Position numbers and translations under genes: made by a program. This document shows positions 18,020 through 27,064 of a stretch of 64,000 nt of DNA, piece after piece. The DNA is from an uncultured Synergistales bacterium. GTDB taxonomy: Bacteria > Synergistota > Synergistia > Synergistales > Aminobacteriaceae. Under the pieces are notes generated by a model. That model saw only the letters and a list, made by a program, of their open reading frames with translations, did not search any database and had not been told where the DNA came from. Where the stretch lies: positions 44,127 through 108,126 of the forward strand of contig CAJOGI010000006.1 of assembly GCA_905234075.1 (NCBI GenBank). The letters are read 5' to 3'. Each line of letters starts with the position of its first letter. The first letter of the stretch is position 1.

Positions 18020-18203
18020 CAAAAAATTTCAAGTGGCCTGCAAAAAATTTTAGAACTTATTTTTTTAATTTTCTCTGAAAAAATTTATAAGCTATGAAAA
18101 AAATAAAAATTTTTGTAGGTGTAAATGTAGTTGCAAAAAACAGCCCTCTTGAAATCAAGAGAGCTGTTTCGATTTATTGTATCATAAGTTTTTTTATTGT
18201 GAA
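18020..18203 (-). repeat. Two-copy intergenic element, copy A (promoter, hairpin, conserved tail)
   Basis: On the minus strand: -35 TTCACA (18198-18203), 16 bp, -10 TACAAT (18176-18181). A hairpin then starts at the predicted transcription start (stem 18139-18168: AACAGC + CTCTTGA paired across a 2-nt loop, one mismatch), followed by a T run. Next comes a tail beginning GCAACTAC and TTTACACCTAC that aligns without gaps for about 90 bp with the copy near 34.8 kb. The hairpin can also end transcription of the gene at 18213-18743. This fills the gap between that gene and murD. Confidence 0.65.
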
Positions 18204-18212
18204 CGCAAAAAA

Positions 18213-18743
18213 TTAATTCCACTTGCTGCTTTTATAAACGATTTGAATAAATCTGTCGCTGAGGGAATTTCCTGGAAAACGCCGCGACGCTTCGGCGTTG
18301 TAAGTCAATGTTACCGTCGTATAGCGGTCGGGTGTCCATACATTTTTCAAAATAATTTTCCCAGATTTTCGCGTGTTTGCTGACGGTGACTCACGTGTCG
18401 AACCGTAGGAGGAGTTGAAGCCTTTCTGAAGAGCTTCATAAAATCTTCTATCGTATTCAGGATCGCCCATGCTTTGAAGATAAACGGACTTTGAACTCAA
18501 AATTTTATTCTTGTAAAAACTGAAAACAAACATCGCCGGATAGCCCTCAAAAAATCCCTCCATAGTTAAAGTTTCTTTTCTAGGTGTCAAGACTCGCGCT
18601 CCGCTGTTCTCCATTCTCTTTTGAGTGCGTGCAAACGTGTGGCCGAACGGAAGCGACAGGAAAGCCTCAGAACTGTTCGACAATGCCCAAGCCGTCCCGG
18701 AAAATATGAAAATAATTACAAGAACGGGGAAAAATTTTTTCAA
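18213..18743 (-). CDS. Hypothetical secreted protein
   Basis: 176 aa. Residues 1-21 are a signal peptide (KKFFPVLVIIFIFSGTAWA, cleavage probably after A-W-A). The mature part is small and mixed, with GFFEGYPAMFVFSFYKNKI and NVWTPDRYTTVTLTYNAEA suggesting beta strands. I recognise no family. It follows bioY after 26 bp and ends at the hairpin of the copy A element. A periplasmic location is predicted; function unknown. Confidence 0.75.
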   Translation of the reverse strand: MKKFFPVLVIIFIFSGTAWALSNSSEAFLSLPFGHTFARTQKRMENSGARVLTPRKETLTMEGFFEGYPAMFVFSFYKNKILSSKSVYLQSMGDPEYDRRFYEALQKGFNSSYGSTRESPSANTRKSGKIILKNVWTPDRYTTVTLTYNAEASRRFPGNSLSDRFIQIVYKSSKWN

Positions 18744-18769
18744 TCAAGCTCACCTCAAAAACAAAAGAA

Positions 18770-19291
18770 TTATTTGCCCTTCAGTTTAGTTAATCTTTTC
18801 ATGATGAGACCGGCAAGGAATGATTTGAAAATATCGCCGGGCATCGGCATTAAAACAAAATAAACTAAAAGAGTTTTCGCTCCAAGCTCATTCTGAAGAT
18901 AAAATTTTGACATTAAATAATAATATGGAATGCCAAGCGCGTAAATTACGGCTATTCCTGCGAGCGCACCGAGCATCCACGTCAAAAAACACGGCTTGAA
19001 TTTTTCTGCAATATATCCGGCAAGCCATGAGCCGGGAATAAATCCTACTATGTAGCCGAATGTCGGACTTAAAGCCGAGCCTGTGAAAACCGGAAGCCCT
19101 ATTAATCCCGCCGCAACGTAAACGCAGACTGAAACGGCCCCGTATTTTCTGCCAAGCACAAGCCCGGATAAAACTACAAAAAGCGTCTGAAAAGTCAGAG
19201 GCAGAAGCGGCGTAGGAATTTTTATATATGTCCCGATCGTTATTAAAGCCGCGAATAACGCGCAAAGCACAAGATTTTTTGTTGTTTTCAT
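18770..19291 (-). CDS. bioY: Biotin transporter BioY (ECF S component)
   Basis: 173 aa, six hydrophobic helices. BioY signatures are IPTPLLPLTFQTLFVVLSG, GRKYGAVSV, YVAAGLIGLPVF and SPTFGYIVGFIPGSWLAGY. It captures biotin for an energy-coupling-factor ABC module; no EcfA/EcfT is in the window. It starts 7 bp after birA, so biotin uptake and protein biotinylation are one transcription unit. No biotin synthesis gene is nearby. Confidence 0.95.
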   Translation of the reverse strand: MKTTKNLVLCALFAALITIGTYIKIPTPLLPLTFQTLFVVLSGLVLGRKYGAVSVCVYVAAGLIGLPVFTGSALSPTFGYIVGFIPGSWLAGYIAEKFKPCFLTWMLGALAGIAVIYALGIPYYYLMSKFYLQNELGAKTLLVYFVLMPMPGDIFKSFLAGLIMKRLTKLKGK

Positions 19292-19298
19292 TATAAAA

Positions 19299-20069
19299 TT
19301 AAGATCCTTCCCTAACTAAAAAAACTTCTCCTGAACGTAAAACTTCTTTTTCGCCGTCTTCATTGAGAATCACGAGGCCTCCGAAATCGTCAACGCCCTC
19401 GACAAGCCCCGAACGGCTTTCATTATTTTTCATGAAGTTGATATTTTTTCCGATTAATAGCGAACGTTCGCGGTAAGTATCGATTAAATTTTTGTCGCTG
19501 AGATTTTCCGCGAAGTCCATAACATAATCGGCAACTCGTGCGCAAAGTTGGGCGCGTGAAAACAAGACGTTGCCGTCAGAAAAAATTGCTCCGGCATTTC
19601 CGGCCTGCTCTGTAAAATTTTTTGTTGATATGTTTATTCCGATACCGGTTATAACACTGTCCGTCAAAGCTTCGGTCAAAATACCCGCGATTTTTTTATC
19701 GTGAAAAAAAATATCATTGACCCACTTAATTTTTAATTTGCCTTTTGAACGTTTGTATAAATCCTCAACCGCAAAGCACACTGCTACAGCATCGGCAATG
19801 GTTATCATTTGAAACTGCGAAAGATCGACATGCGGCCTCAATATTAATGACATGTAAAGCCCCGTATCCGGCGGAGACTCGAAAGAATGACCGCTGCGAC
19901 CCCGTCCTGCCGTCTGCTCGTTGGCAGTTATCAGAGTCCCGTGCGGCGTACCGTTCAATGCTAAATTTTTTGCATAATTATTTGTTGAGTCTATTCTGTC
20001 AAGGCATATGACACGTGAAATTTTAGAGTTGCGCGAAAGATTTTTTATGATTTCTTCTTCATTCATCAT
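19299..20069 (-). CDS. birA: Biotin--protein ligase (no N-terminal HTH)
   Basis: 256 aa. The biotin/AMP site reads TAGRGRSGHSFESPPDTGLYMS (shown here only in part of the GRGRxG region) with KWVNDIF and ILTEALTDSVITGIGIN downstream and a short C-terminal SH3-like domain. It joins biotin to carboxylase/decarboxylase BCCP domains. The N-terminal winged helix of the E. coli repressor-type BirA is absent, so it is a monofunctional (group I) ligase and cannot regulate bioY directly. The start has two consecutive ATGs. Confidence 0.94.
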   Translation of the reverse strand: MMNEEEIIKNLSRNSKISRVICLDRIDSTNNYAKNLALNGTPHGTLITANEQTAGRGRSGHSFESPPDTGLYMSLILRPHVDLSQFQMITIADAVAVCFAVEDLYKRSKGKLKIKWVNDIFFHDKKIAGILTEALTDSVITGIGINISTKNFTEQAGNAGAIFSDGNVLFSRAQLCARVADYVMDFAENLSDKNLIDTYRERSLLIGKNINFMKNNESRSGLVEGVDDFGGLVILNEDGEKEVLRSGEVFLVREGS

Positions 20070-20092
20070 GCTGTAAAGTTGATTTTATTTTT

Positions 20093-21247
20093 TTATTTTA
20101 TGATACCTGCTAAATTAAACACCGGCGTTAAAATCGCGAGAACTATAAAACCAACAGAAAGTCCCAGCGATAATACTAATATAGGCTCGAGCAGCGTTGA
20201 AAGTTTTTCCATGCGCGATTGAGCCATTTCGCGGCACTGCTCCGACACGTTAGCTAATGCTCCGTGAAGATCTCCGCCCATTTCGCCGACTCTGACAACT
20301 GCGACAGTATCTTCGGGAAGTCCGATTTTTTCTAATGCTCTGTCGAATTTATGCCCGGCCTTGACCATTTCGGCGGCATCGAGCCATCTCTGCTTATAAA
20401 TATCCATCGATGAGGCCATTTTCAGAGCAGATACCAACGGAATGCCTGACTTCAATAAAGTTGAAATATGCGACATAACAAGCGCGAGATTTAATTGATC
20501 CCTAATGCCCTTCATGCCCGGCATGGTGAGGGATTTCCCTTTATGCTTCATCCATAAATAGCCCAATAAAAGCGCAATTAATAAATAAGTTCCATAGTTC
20601 ACCATGAAGTCAGACATTGCGATTAAAATTCTTGTCGGCAGCGGCAAAGTCTGATGCATATCGGCAAATAAATCCGAAATTTTCGGCACAACATACGTAA
20701 TCATGAAGGACACAACGCCGACTCCGACAATCATCATTATTATTGGATAGGTCATTGCGCCGCGTATTTTTCTTTGTAAATCATCCTCAAGTTTGAACTC
20801 GTCAGCCGCTTCCGTTAAAACTGAAATTAAAGTTCCGCTCTGTTCTCCTGACTCGGCCACGCGCCAAAGACTTTCGCGGAACGCGCCGCTTTCTGCCAAT
20901 GCCGTATGAAATTTCCGGCCTCCCTGAACTTCAGCTAAAATCTTTTCCATGACGGGACGCAGAATTTTATCTCTCGTCTGCTTTGACATGATACGCAGTG
21001 CGTCTGCAAGAGGCAAGCCCGATTTCAAATATGATGCCAAGCTCCGGCAGAAAAATATATGCTGTTCGAGGGGCAGTAATTTTATTTTTACCTTGCCGCC
21101 CTTCTTCTCTTCAGCTACTTTTATATCTACTACGACGATGCCCCGCTCTGTTAATTTATCAACGGCCTGCATTGATGAGCCGGCCTCCACAGTTCCTTTT
21201 GTGTTTTTGCCTTTAGCGTCGTAGCCTGAATAATTAAAATAAGGCAT
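20093..21247 (-). CDS. gspF: Type II secretion inner-membrane platform protein GspF
   Basis: 384 aa with two T2SF domains. Features are the N-terminal YSGYDAKGKNTKGTVEA, FCRSLASYLKSGLPLADAL, VAESGEQSGTL, three membrane helices and VRVGEMGGDLHGAL. It anchors the GspE ATPase and pseudopilus assembly. Type IV pilus PilC is homologous; the surrounding gspC, gspL, gspM and gspN favour T2SS. Last secretion gene of the operon; birA follows. Confidence 0.92.
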   Translation of the reverse strand: MPYFNYSGYDAKGKNTKGTVEAGSSMQAVDKLTERGIVVVDIKVAEEKKGGKVKIKLLPLEQHIFFCRSLASYLKSGLPLADALRIMSKQTRDKILRPVMEKILAEVQGGRKFHTALAESGAFRESLWRVAESGEQSGTLISVLTEAADEFKLEDDLQRKIRGAMTYPIIMMIVGVGVVSFMITYVVPKISDLFADMHQTLPLPTRILIAMSDFMVNYGTYLLIALLLGYLWMKHKGKSLTMPGMKGIRDQLNLALVMSHISTLLKSGIPLVSALKMASSMDIYKQRWLDAAEMVKAGHKFDRALEKIGLPEDTVAVVRVGEMGGDLHGALANVSEQCREMAQSRMEKLSTLLEPILVLSLGLSVGFIVLAILTPVFNLAGIIK

Positions 21248-21254
21248 TTTTTAT

Positions 21255-22106
21255 CTATTTTTCTTGTTTCTGCCAACGCCAACTATCTTCGGATAACGGC
21301 TTCCAGCGGTCAATGAATGCGTCAGCCGGCATGTTCTTATATTCTTGGATATATTGCTTGAAAAGTTTTTGGTCGTCTTTGCACAGTTCCAAGCCCATAA
21401 AAATTCTTGGTATGCTGTAGCGTGCAGGCTCGTCGCAGTATCCATTGTCCCCTACGGCGAATGACAGTGCATAGCCTGCGCTCTTAACTTCTTCGATAAT
21501 TTCTTTATTATAATTTCCGTAAGGATATACAAACGCTTGAACTTTTTTACCCGTCATCTTTTCGAGGATTTTTTTTGAGTCTTCAAGCTCTTTTTTCCGC
21601 GCTCTTTCATCGATCAAATAAAAATCCGGGTGCGACATAGTATGAGAAGCTATTGAGATAAGTCCGCTTTTTGCCATATTCTTGAGCTGTTTCTCTGTAA
21701 CATGAACATAAACAGTTGTAAAGACGCCTATTACATCTGTAATAATACAAACAGTTGCTTTCATGCCGCGCTTCTTCAGTTCGGGGAAAGCGTAGTGATA
21801 AACGCCCGAATAACCGTCATCGAATGTTATCAGCACTGATTTTTCCGGAAAATCTTTTCCCTGCTTCACATAAGAAATAAATTCCTCTATTGAAAGCGTT
21901 TGATACCCGTTATTCTTGAGCCAGTCAAGCTGTGCCGCAAAATCTTTTGCGAGGACGTCAAATTCATTCAGAGCTTTGCTCTTGATGTCATGATACATAA
22001 GAACCGGCGGAAAATATGCGCGGTTTTCCTTTGACTGCTCTGTAACTGCAGACGCTGACATAGACAATAAAAATACAAACAATACTGCTAATAAAAATTT
22101 TTTCAT
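21255..22106 (-). CDS. Secreted polysaccharide deacetylase (NodB domain)
   Basis: 283 aa with a signal peptide (KKFLLAVLFVFLLSMSASA). The NodB fold shows ITFDDGYSG (metal/catalytic Asp pair), SHTMSHPDF (H-x3-H metal ligands) and FVYPYGNYN. Such CE4 enzymes remove acetyl groups from peptidoglycan, chitin or other polysaccharides. It sits between gspE and gspF with 3- and 7-bp gaps, so it is cotranslated with the secretion machine. It may trim cell wall for the machine or be a substrate; both are inference. Confidence 0.92.
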   Translation of the reverse strand: MKKFLLAVLFVFLLSMSASAVTEQSKENRAYFPPVLMYHDIKSKALNEFDVLAKDFAAQLDWLKNNGYQTLSIEEFISYVKQGKDFPEKSVLITFDDGYSGVYHYAFPELKKRGMKATVCIITDVIGVFTTVYVHVTEKQLKNMAKSGLISIASHTMSHPDFYLIDERARKKELEDSKKILEKMTGKKVQAFVYPYGNYNKEIIEEVKSAGYALSFAVGDNGYCDEPARYSIPRIFMGLELCKDDQKLFKQYIQEYKNMPADAFIDRWKPLSEDSWRWQKQEK

Positions 22107-22109
22107 TTA

Positions 22110-23603
22110 TTAATCCTCCCCTGCAACTCTTGCTAATTCATCGGGCGAAGTCAATCCCGACTGAACAGCAGATAATCCAATTTCCCATAAAGTTTTGAAG
22201 CCGCTTTCCCTTGCAATGTCCCTCAATTTTGAGGCTGGCGCACCGCTTACGAAAGCCTCTTGGATAGCTTCATTAATTACAAACTGCTCATAAAGTCCTA
22301 CGCGCCCTCTATAGCCCGTGTTATGGCAGTGAGGACAGCCGACAGGAGCGAACGCCCTTTGAAGTCCCTGTTTAGCCATCATCGCCGGAGGAGCTATTTC
22401 TTTTCGGCAATGCGGGCATAATCTTCTAGCCAATCTCTGAGCAACTGTACCGACCATGCAGCTTGCCGCCAGATACGGCTCTATCCCCATGTCAACAAGT
22501 CTGATTATTGCGCTTATCGAGTCGTTTGTATGCAGCGTTGACAGAACTAAATGTCCCGTCAATGAAGCCTGAACTCCGATGTGCGCCGTCTCAAAGTCTC
22601 TCATCTCTCCTATCATTACGATGTCGGGGTCTTGTCTCAAAATTGAGCGCAGAGCGGCCGCAAAGGTTACTCCGGCCTTCTCATTAACTTGTATCTGCGA
22701 GACGCTTGGCAAGTCATATTCTACGGGGTCTTCAACGGTGATTATATTAACTTCAGGACGCGCAAGAGCCTGCAAAATAGCGTAAAGGCTCGTAGATTTT
22801 CCTGACCCCGTAGGCCCTGTAAATAAAATCATTCCGTGCGGCCTGTGAATTAAATCGTTCATGATGTTGCGCTCGCGCTCTTCCATGCCTAAATCTTCGA
22901 GCGTCATCAAGCCGTGCCCCTTATCAAGCAAACGCATAGCAATTCTTTCGCCGTACTGCGTAGGCACCAAACCGACACGAATATCTACGGCTCTGTCGCC
23001 AACCGTTATGCCAATACGTCCGTCCTGCGGTGCCATGTGCTCAGCTATATCCATTCTTGACATAACTTTAATGCGGCTCGTTAATGGTGCCTGATTGGAT
23101 CGCGGAAGCCTTAATCTGTCCTGTAAAACGCCGTCAATTCTAAATCTTATCAAAACTTCATCTTCGTACGGCTCGACGTGAATATCTGTAGCACGCTGCT
23201 TTAAAGCATCAACAAAAAGTCCGTTTACCAGCCTTATAACAGGGACATCAACGGAGTCGCTCAAGACATCTTCGCGTGTTAAGTCGTCGATATCGTCAAT
23301 TCCCTCGATATTTTTAGCGGCTTCGTCAGCGGCAACGCTCCTCAAGTCATAAAGAGTTCTTAACAAATCGCTGATCTCTTTTTCATCGCGGATTTCTAAA
23401 TCAATCGGATAGCCAAGCGCAGTCCCAAGCATTTGAGCTTTTCCCCATGAATCAAAATTCACCGCGCCTATTATTAAAACGCCGTCATCAATCCTTAGCG
23501 GAACAATACGAGCCTGACGCAAAACGTCAAGCCCGAAACCGTCCGGCAAAAGATTTGATACTTCTTTAGCTTCAGGAAGAGGCGGCAAATTATTTTCTGC
23601 CAT
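22110..23603 (-). CDS. gspE: Type II secretion ATPase GspE
   Basis: 497 aa. An N-terminal GspE-N domain precedes the ATPase core: Walker A FTGPTGSGKSTSLYA, Asp box VEDPVEYDLPS, Walker B RQDPDIVMIGEMRDFETA and His box SLTGHLVLSTLHTND. A tetra-Cys zinc module (CPHCRKE, CPHCHNTGYRGR) lies near residue 430. It powers pseudopilus extension. Follows gspD with no gap. PilB is the close alternative; neighbours point to GspE. Confidence 0.94.
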   Translation of the reverse strand: MAENNLPPLPEAKEVSNLLPDGFGLDVLRQARIVPLRIDDGVLIIGAVNFDSWGKAQMLGTALGYPIDLEIRDEKEISDLLRTLYDLRSVAADEAAKNIEGIDDIDDLTREDVLSDSVDVPVIRLVNGLFVDALKQRATDIHVEPYEDEVLIRFRIDGVLQDRLRLPRSNQAPLTSRIKVMSRMDIAEHMAPQDGRIGITVGDRAVDIRVGLVPTQYGERIAMRLLDKGHGLMTLEDLGMEERERNIMNDLIHRPHGMILFTGPTGSGKSTSLYAILQALARPEVNIITVEDPVEYDLPSVSQIQVNEKAGVTFAAALRSILRQDPDIVMIGEMRDFETAHIGVQASLTGHLVLSTLHTNDSISAIIRLVDMGIEPYLAASCMVGTVAQRLARRLCPHCRKEIAPPAMMAKQGLQRAFAPVGCPHCHNTGYRGRVGLYEQFVINEAIQEAFVSGAPASKLRDIARESGFKTLWEIGLSAVQSGLTSPDELARVAGED

Positions 23604-25664
23604 TTACTTCCTCCTCAAGCTCTTCTGGTACATTTCTCTAAATCTTGAGTCAATGTCGGCCTCTACCTCGCTAATATCAACATCAACGCTTACGTCTTTG
23701 TTTGTTCGCAGGTCAAATTTATTCGAGAACCCTGCCGCGTTTACAGTAACAGCTCTCATTTGGTCCTGATTTTCGATGATTTGCGGCGTTAAGAAAATTA
23801 CAAAGTCAACTTTTTCTTTCTCTTTTGAAATTTTTTGAAAGAGGCTGCCGATTAACGGTATATACGAAAGTCCCGGCACTCTGCGCTTTAAATTGCGTTC
23901 TGTCTCTTTTATCATGCCGCCTAAAATTATTGTCTCGCCGTCGCCGACAACAACCGAAGTATTAACTTCGCGCTTTGATGTTCTGGGCGTTGGATCCCCT
24001 GCTGCGCTCATAACGTCCTCTGTAGTCTGCTTAATATCCATAGCGACTAAATTTCCCGAACGTATATGAGGCGTTACTGTGAGGGTTAAGCCGGTATCTT
24101 TATAGTCGAAATTATTTTGTATCGCGCTTGGGTTTGATAAATCTGACGTAGAGCCCTTCAATACAGGAATAACCTGACCGACTTGGAACGAGCTTTCTTT
24201 GTTATCCGTACACATCAGACGGGGAACAGAAAGAATATTAACGGCGTTATAACGTCTTAATAAATCAATCGTGGCATACATTAAGCCCATCGGATTATAA
24301 TTTGTTATTGAATAAGTTGAGCCGTTTCTGTCTAATAATTCTTCGCGTTTAGATAATTCGTTGAACCACGACATAAACTGCGAAGGCACCGCACTCTCTC
24401 CTAATGATACATTGCCTCCGAGTAACAAATCGTCCCACATTTGACCGCCGATTATTGACCAGTCTATACCGTTGTTTTCAAGATTGGTAACGTTGATTTC
24501 AGCGATAAATCCTCTCAGTAAAATCTGACGAGGCTGTATGTCAATCGCGTCAAGAATCGGCACGAGCGAATCAAATTGTCTTTGAGTAGCCGCAAAAATC
24601 AAACTGTTTGTAGCAACGTCAGGGACGACCGTAGCAGGAAATTTCGCCGCGTCAGAGCCCAACATTGTAGCAGTTGATGCCAAAACTTTAGCGACTTGTT
24701 CTGATGCTACAGTAGCGTCGATATTTTTTAATTTATAAATATGAAAATCTCCGATTTTTGAATCAACGTCGAGTTCTTTTATCATTCTCGCAGCGTGGTC
24801 AATCGCGCTGCGGCTTCCCACCAAAATAATTTTCTTGCTTGGAACGTCGGCTATAGCGTTCAGCCCCTGAAGAGGTCCGCTCGTCTGGGCAATGGCATTC
24901 AACTGTGCCGCAACTGTCGCAGGGTCGCCGTAAACAAGTTCAAAAGTTCTGCTTATTCTGGCACTGTTAGGGGTGTCCATTTTTCGCAGTAATTGAATAC
25001 CTTTATTAACATCCGTAGCGCGTCCCTGAAGCATAATGTCGCGTCCGTTTCCGACCGGCAAAGCTATAATCGCCTGCCCTAATGACTGCTGCAACGCCGG
25101 CAGAACGCTCTCAACGCTTACATAATCTAACGGGACTATGTAAGTTACCGTCTCCTCGCCGAAGCCCGGCCCTGTCCTTCCGCGATAAACATTAGGCGAC
25201 GGACTGACACCGCCCTGTCTCACGATTGAATAACTTCCCATATTCTGGAGCGAGAAGTTATACATTTGGAGGGTCGAGAGCATGACCTCACGAGACTCTC
25301 TTACAGTAACAGGGTGAGGAGAAATTATTGTTATTTTTGCGTTGACGTTAGGCGGCACGATTATATTTTCGTCTAAAATTTCCGACATGAAGCGCACAAA
25401 GCGAACTAAGTCCATATCCTTGAAATTAAACTGAACAAGCCCTGACCTCTTCATGGCCTGCGCTGCCTGCATTAAATTTTTCTCGTCCTCCGCTGTCATA
25501 TTCGCATTAGAATTTGAAGCGGACGAGGCCGCCGCTGTATTATTCGCGTTCCTTGATGCACGCCTTGTAGCGGCCTCAGAACACTGTGTTATAGTCATTA
25601 TAAATATTAATGTAAATGAAACTTTTTTGAAGCTAAAATTCAAAGCGGTTTTTTCACTCCTCAT
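23604..25664 (-). CDS. gspD: Type II secretion outer-membrane secretin GspD
   Basis: 686 aa with a signal peptide. N-domains (KDMDLVRFVRFMSEILDENI; YVSVESVLPALQQSLGQ; YGDPATVAAQLNAIAQ) are followed by the secretin domain, including VPGLSYIPLIGSLFQ near the C-terminus and VVVGDGETIILGGMI. It forms the outer-membrane channel, implying a diderm cell. A Ser/Asn/Ala-rich linker follows the signal. 43 bp with degenerate heptad repeats separate it from the pseudopilin gene upstream. Confidence 0.94.
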   Translation of the reverse strand: MRSEKTALNFSFKKVSFTLIFIMTITQCSEAATRRASRNANNTAAASSASNSNANMTAEDEKNLMQAAQAMKRSGLVQFNFKDMDLVRFVRFMSEILDENIIVPPNVNAKITIISPHPVTVRESREVMLSTLQMYNFSLQNMGSYSIVRQGGVSPSPNVYRGRTGPGFGEETVTYIVPLDYVSVESVLPALQQSLGQAIIALPVGNGRDIMLQGRATDVNKGIQLLRKMDTPNSARISRTFELVYGDPATVAAQLNAIAQTSGPLQGLNAIADVPSKKIILVGSRSAIDHAARMIKELDVDSKIGDFHIYKLKNIDATVASEQVAKVLASTATMLGSDAAKFPATVVPDVATNSLIFAATQRQFDSLVPILDAIDIQPRQILLRGFIAEINVTNLENNGIDWSIIGGQMWDDLLLGGNVSLGESAVPSQFMSWFNELSKREELLDRNGSTYSITNYNPMGLMYATIDLLRRYNAVNILSVPRLMCTDNKESSFQVGQVIPVLKGSTSDLSNPSAIQNNFDYKDTGLTLTVTPHIRSGNLVAMDIKQTTEDVMSAAGDPTPRTSKREVNTSVVVGDGETIILGGMIKETERNLKRRVPGLSYIPLIGSLFQKISKEKEKVDFVIFLTPQIIENQDQMRAVTVNAAGFSNKFDLRTNKDVSVDVDISEVEADIDSRFREMYQKSLRRK

Positions 25665-25680
25665 TCCTCATTCCTGACTG
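25653..25680. repeat. Degenerate heptad repeats at the gspD start
   Basis: TTCACTC, CTCATTC, CTCATTC, CTGACTG in 7-bp register, overlapping the first codons of gspD. Confidence 0.5.
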
Positions 25681-25707
25681 AATTATATAATATTCTTCAA
25701 CTAAGTT

Positions 25708-26043
25708 CTATTCAGTAACATAAATCACCGTCGAGCGATTGTCCGGAAGGCTGACCGTAATGCGCCTGTATTTTAGCTCATAATCATCAACAGGAACTGA
25801 AATGCGCTCGCTTCTCCACGTGATATTTTTTTTGTCGTCAGTTCCATTTTCGGGCATGTCCTCATCAATTCTGAAACGCAGCCATATATCACGCGCCGCT
25901 TCGATTAGCTGACGCTCTATTTCAATTTCGCTCATTAACTTATACGACATTCCGATTAATCTGAAGCCGGCCGTAATTACAAGCCCTGCAATCGCCGAAG
26001 CAACAAGCACTTCCATTAATGTAAAGCCTTTTTCTTTATTCAT
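25708..26043 (-). CDS. Minor pseudopilin (GspI-like)
   Basis: 111 aa. The prepilin motif NKEKGFTLMEVLVASAIAG has the peptidase site after Gly and Glu at +5, followed by the hydrophobic helix. Small size and position next to gspC suggest the GspI class, but the globular part is too short to be sure. One-base overlap with gspC (stop/start). No prepilin peptidase is in the window. Confidence 0.8.
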   Translation of the reverse strand: MNKEKGFTLMEVLVASAIAGLVITAGFRLIGMSYKLMSEIEIERQLIEAARDIWLRFRIDEDMPENGTDDKKNITWRSERISVPVDDYELKYRRITVSLPDNRSTVIYVTE

Positions 26044-27047
26044 TATCTGACCACGTAGCGAAGTGCCTCCGGTTTTCCGTTTCGTGTAACTTCAACATCG
26101 AAGCGTTCACTGTTCATTAGGGAGTTAATCGAGTTAGCTATGTCGCCCATGTTCGTAAAAGGAATACCGTTTACGGAGCGAATGACATCGCCCTTCTGAA
26201 CGCCCAGACGCTTTAATATGCTGTCGTTCTGTATCCATTGAACTTCAAGACCTCCGGCTGTTTCGCTTGGCCTTATGCGTATTCTTTTAAGTTCATCAAA
26301 AGGATTTTGAACGAGCTGTTGAACTGTCTCGCTTGATACTTGTCCCTCCTGTCCTCCGGGTGCGGCGGCCACAACATTTCCTGATTGAGCAGGCGCGGCG
26401 GCCCTAGCAGCAGGGGCAGGTTTCGGGGCTTCTGCTTTTTTCTCCGGCACAGCCACAGGCCCGTAAGTTATATATTTCGTGATTAAATTTTTTCCCTGTT
26501 CAAACACGGCTTCGGTGTACTGCACGCTTTTTAATTTATAGCGTTCAATTTCGTTGCCGATCAGCATTAATTTTAGGCTGCCTTTATTTTCGACCCATGC
26601 TCCGACCCCGGGCAGAGTTCCGCGCAAAATTAAATCTTCAAGGCGCGATTCGGGCTCTTTAGGCTCTGGGGGCTTAGGCGGTTCCTTAGGTGCTTCAGTC
26701 GCAGGTTTCTGCGGCGATATGTGGAACGGATTTGACGCAAGAAAACCGTCAAGGCCCTTCTGTTTTTCGCGCTGTGCAGCTTCCGTGTTAGCTTCCGTAA
26801 CGGCGGCATCGACAACTCCGGCGTTACTCGTGAAAGCTCCAAGCCCGAAGCCAAGCCCGACGCTTGCAAGACGGCCAAGAATAAGACCGATTAAAACAGG
26901 AACTACGAAGAGCCACGCCGAATAAATTTTTCCTTTCTGTTCCTGCTCATCTTCAGACGAAGTTTTATCAGTCCTGCGAAATTTTATTTTTTCCGTAATA
27001 TTCGTAAAATTTATATTCGATAATATATCTTTTATTTTTTCAAACAT
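26043..27047 (-). CDS. gspC: Type II secretion protein GspC (HR and PDZ domains)
   Basis: 334 aa. A cytoplasmic N-terminus is followed by a membrane helix near residues 42-62 (WLFVVPVLIGLILG), a Pro/Glu-rich linker and the HR domain (LILRGTLPGVGAWVENKG). After a Pro/Ala linker comes a PDZ domain (KRLGVQKGDVIRSVNGIPF). GspC links the inner-membrane platform to the secretin and may pick substrates. Presence of HR plus PDZ is diagnostic for T2SS over type IV pili. Confidence 0.88.
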   Translation of the reverse strand: MFEKIKDILSNINFTNITEKIKFRRTDKTSSEDEQEQKGKIYSAWLFVVPVLIGLILGRLASVGLGFGLGAFTSNAGVVDAAVTEANTEAAQREKQKGLDGFLASNPFHISPQKPATEAPKEPPKPPEPKEPESRLEDLILRGTLPGVGAWVENKGSLKLMLIGNEIERYKLKSVQYTEAVFEQGKNLITKYITYGPVAVPEKKAEAPKPAPAARAAAPAQSGNVVAAAPGGQEGQVSSETVQQLVQNPFDELKRIRIRPSETAGGLEVQWIQNDSILKRLGVQKGDVIRSVNGIPFTNMGDIANSINSLMNSERFDVEVTRNGKPEALRYVVR

Positions 27048-27064
27048 TCCTAACCTCTAAGTTC

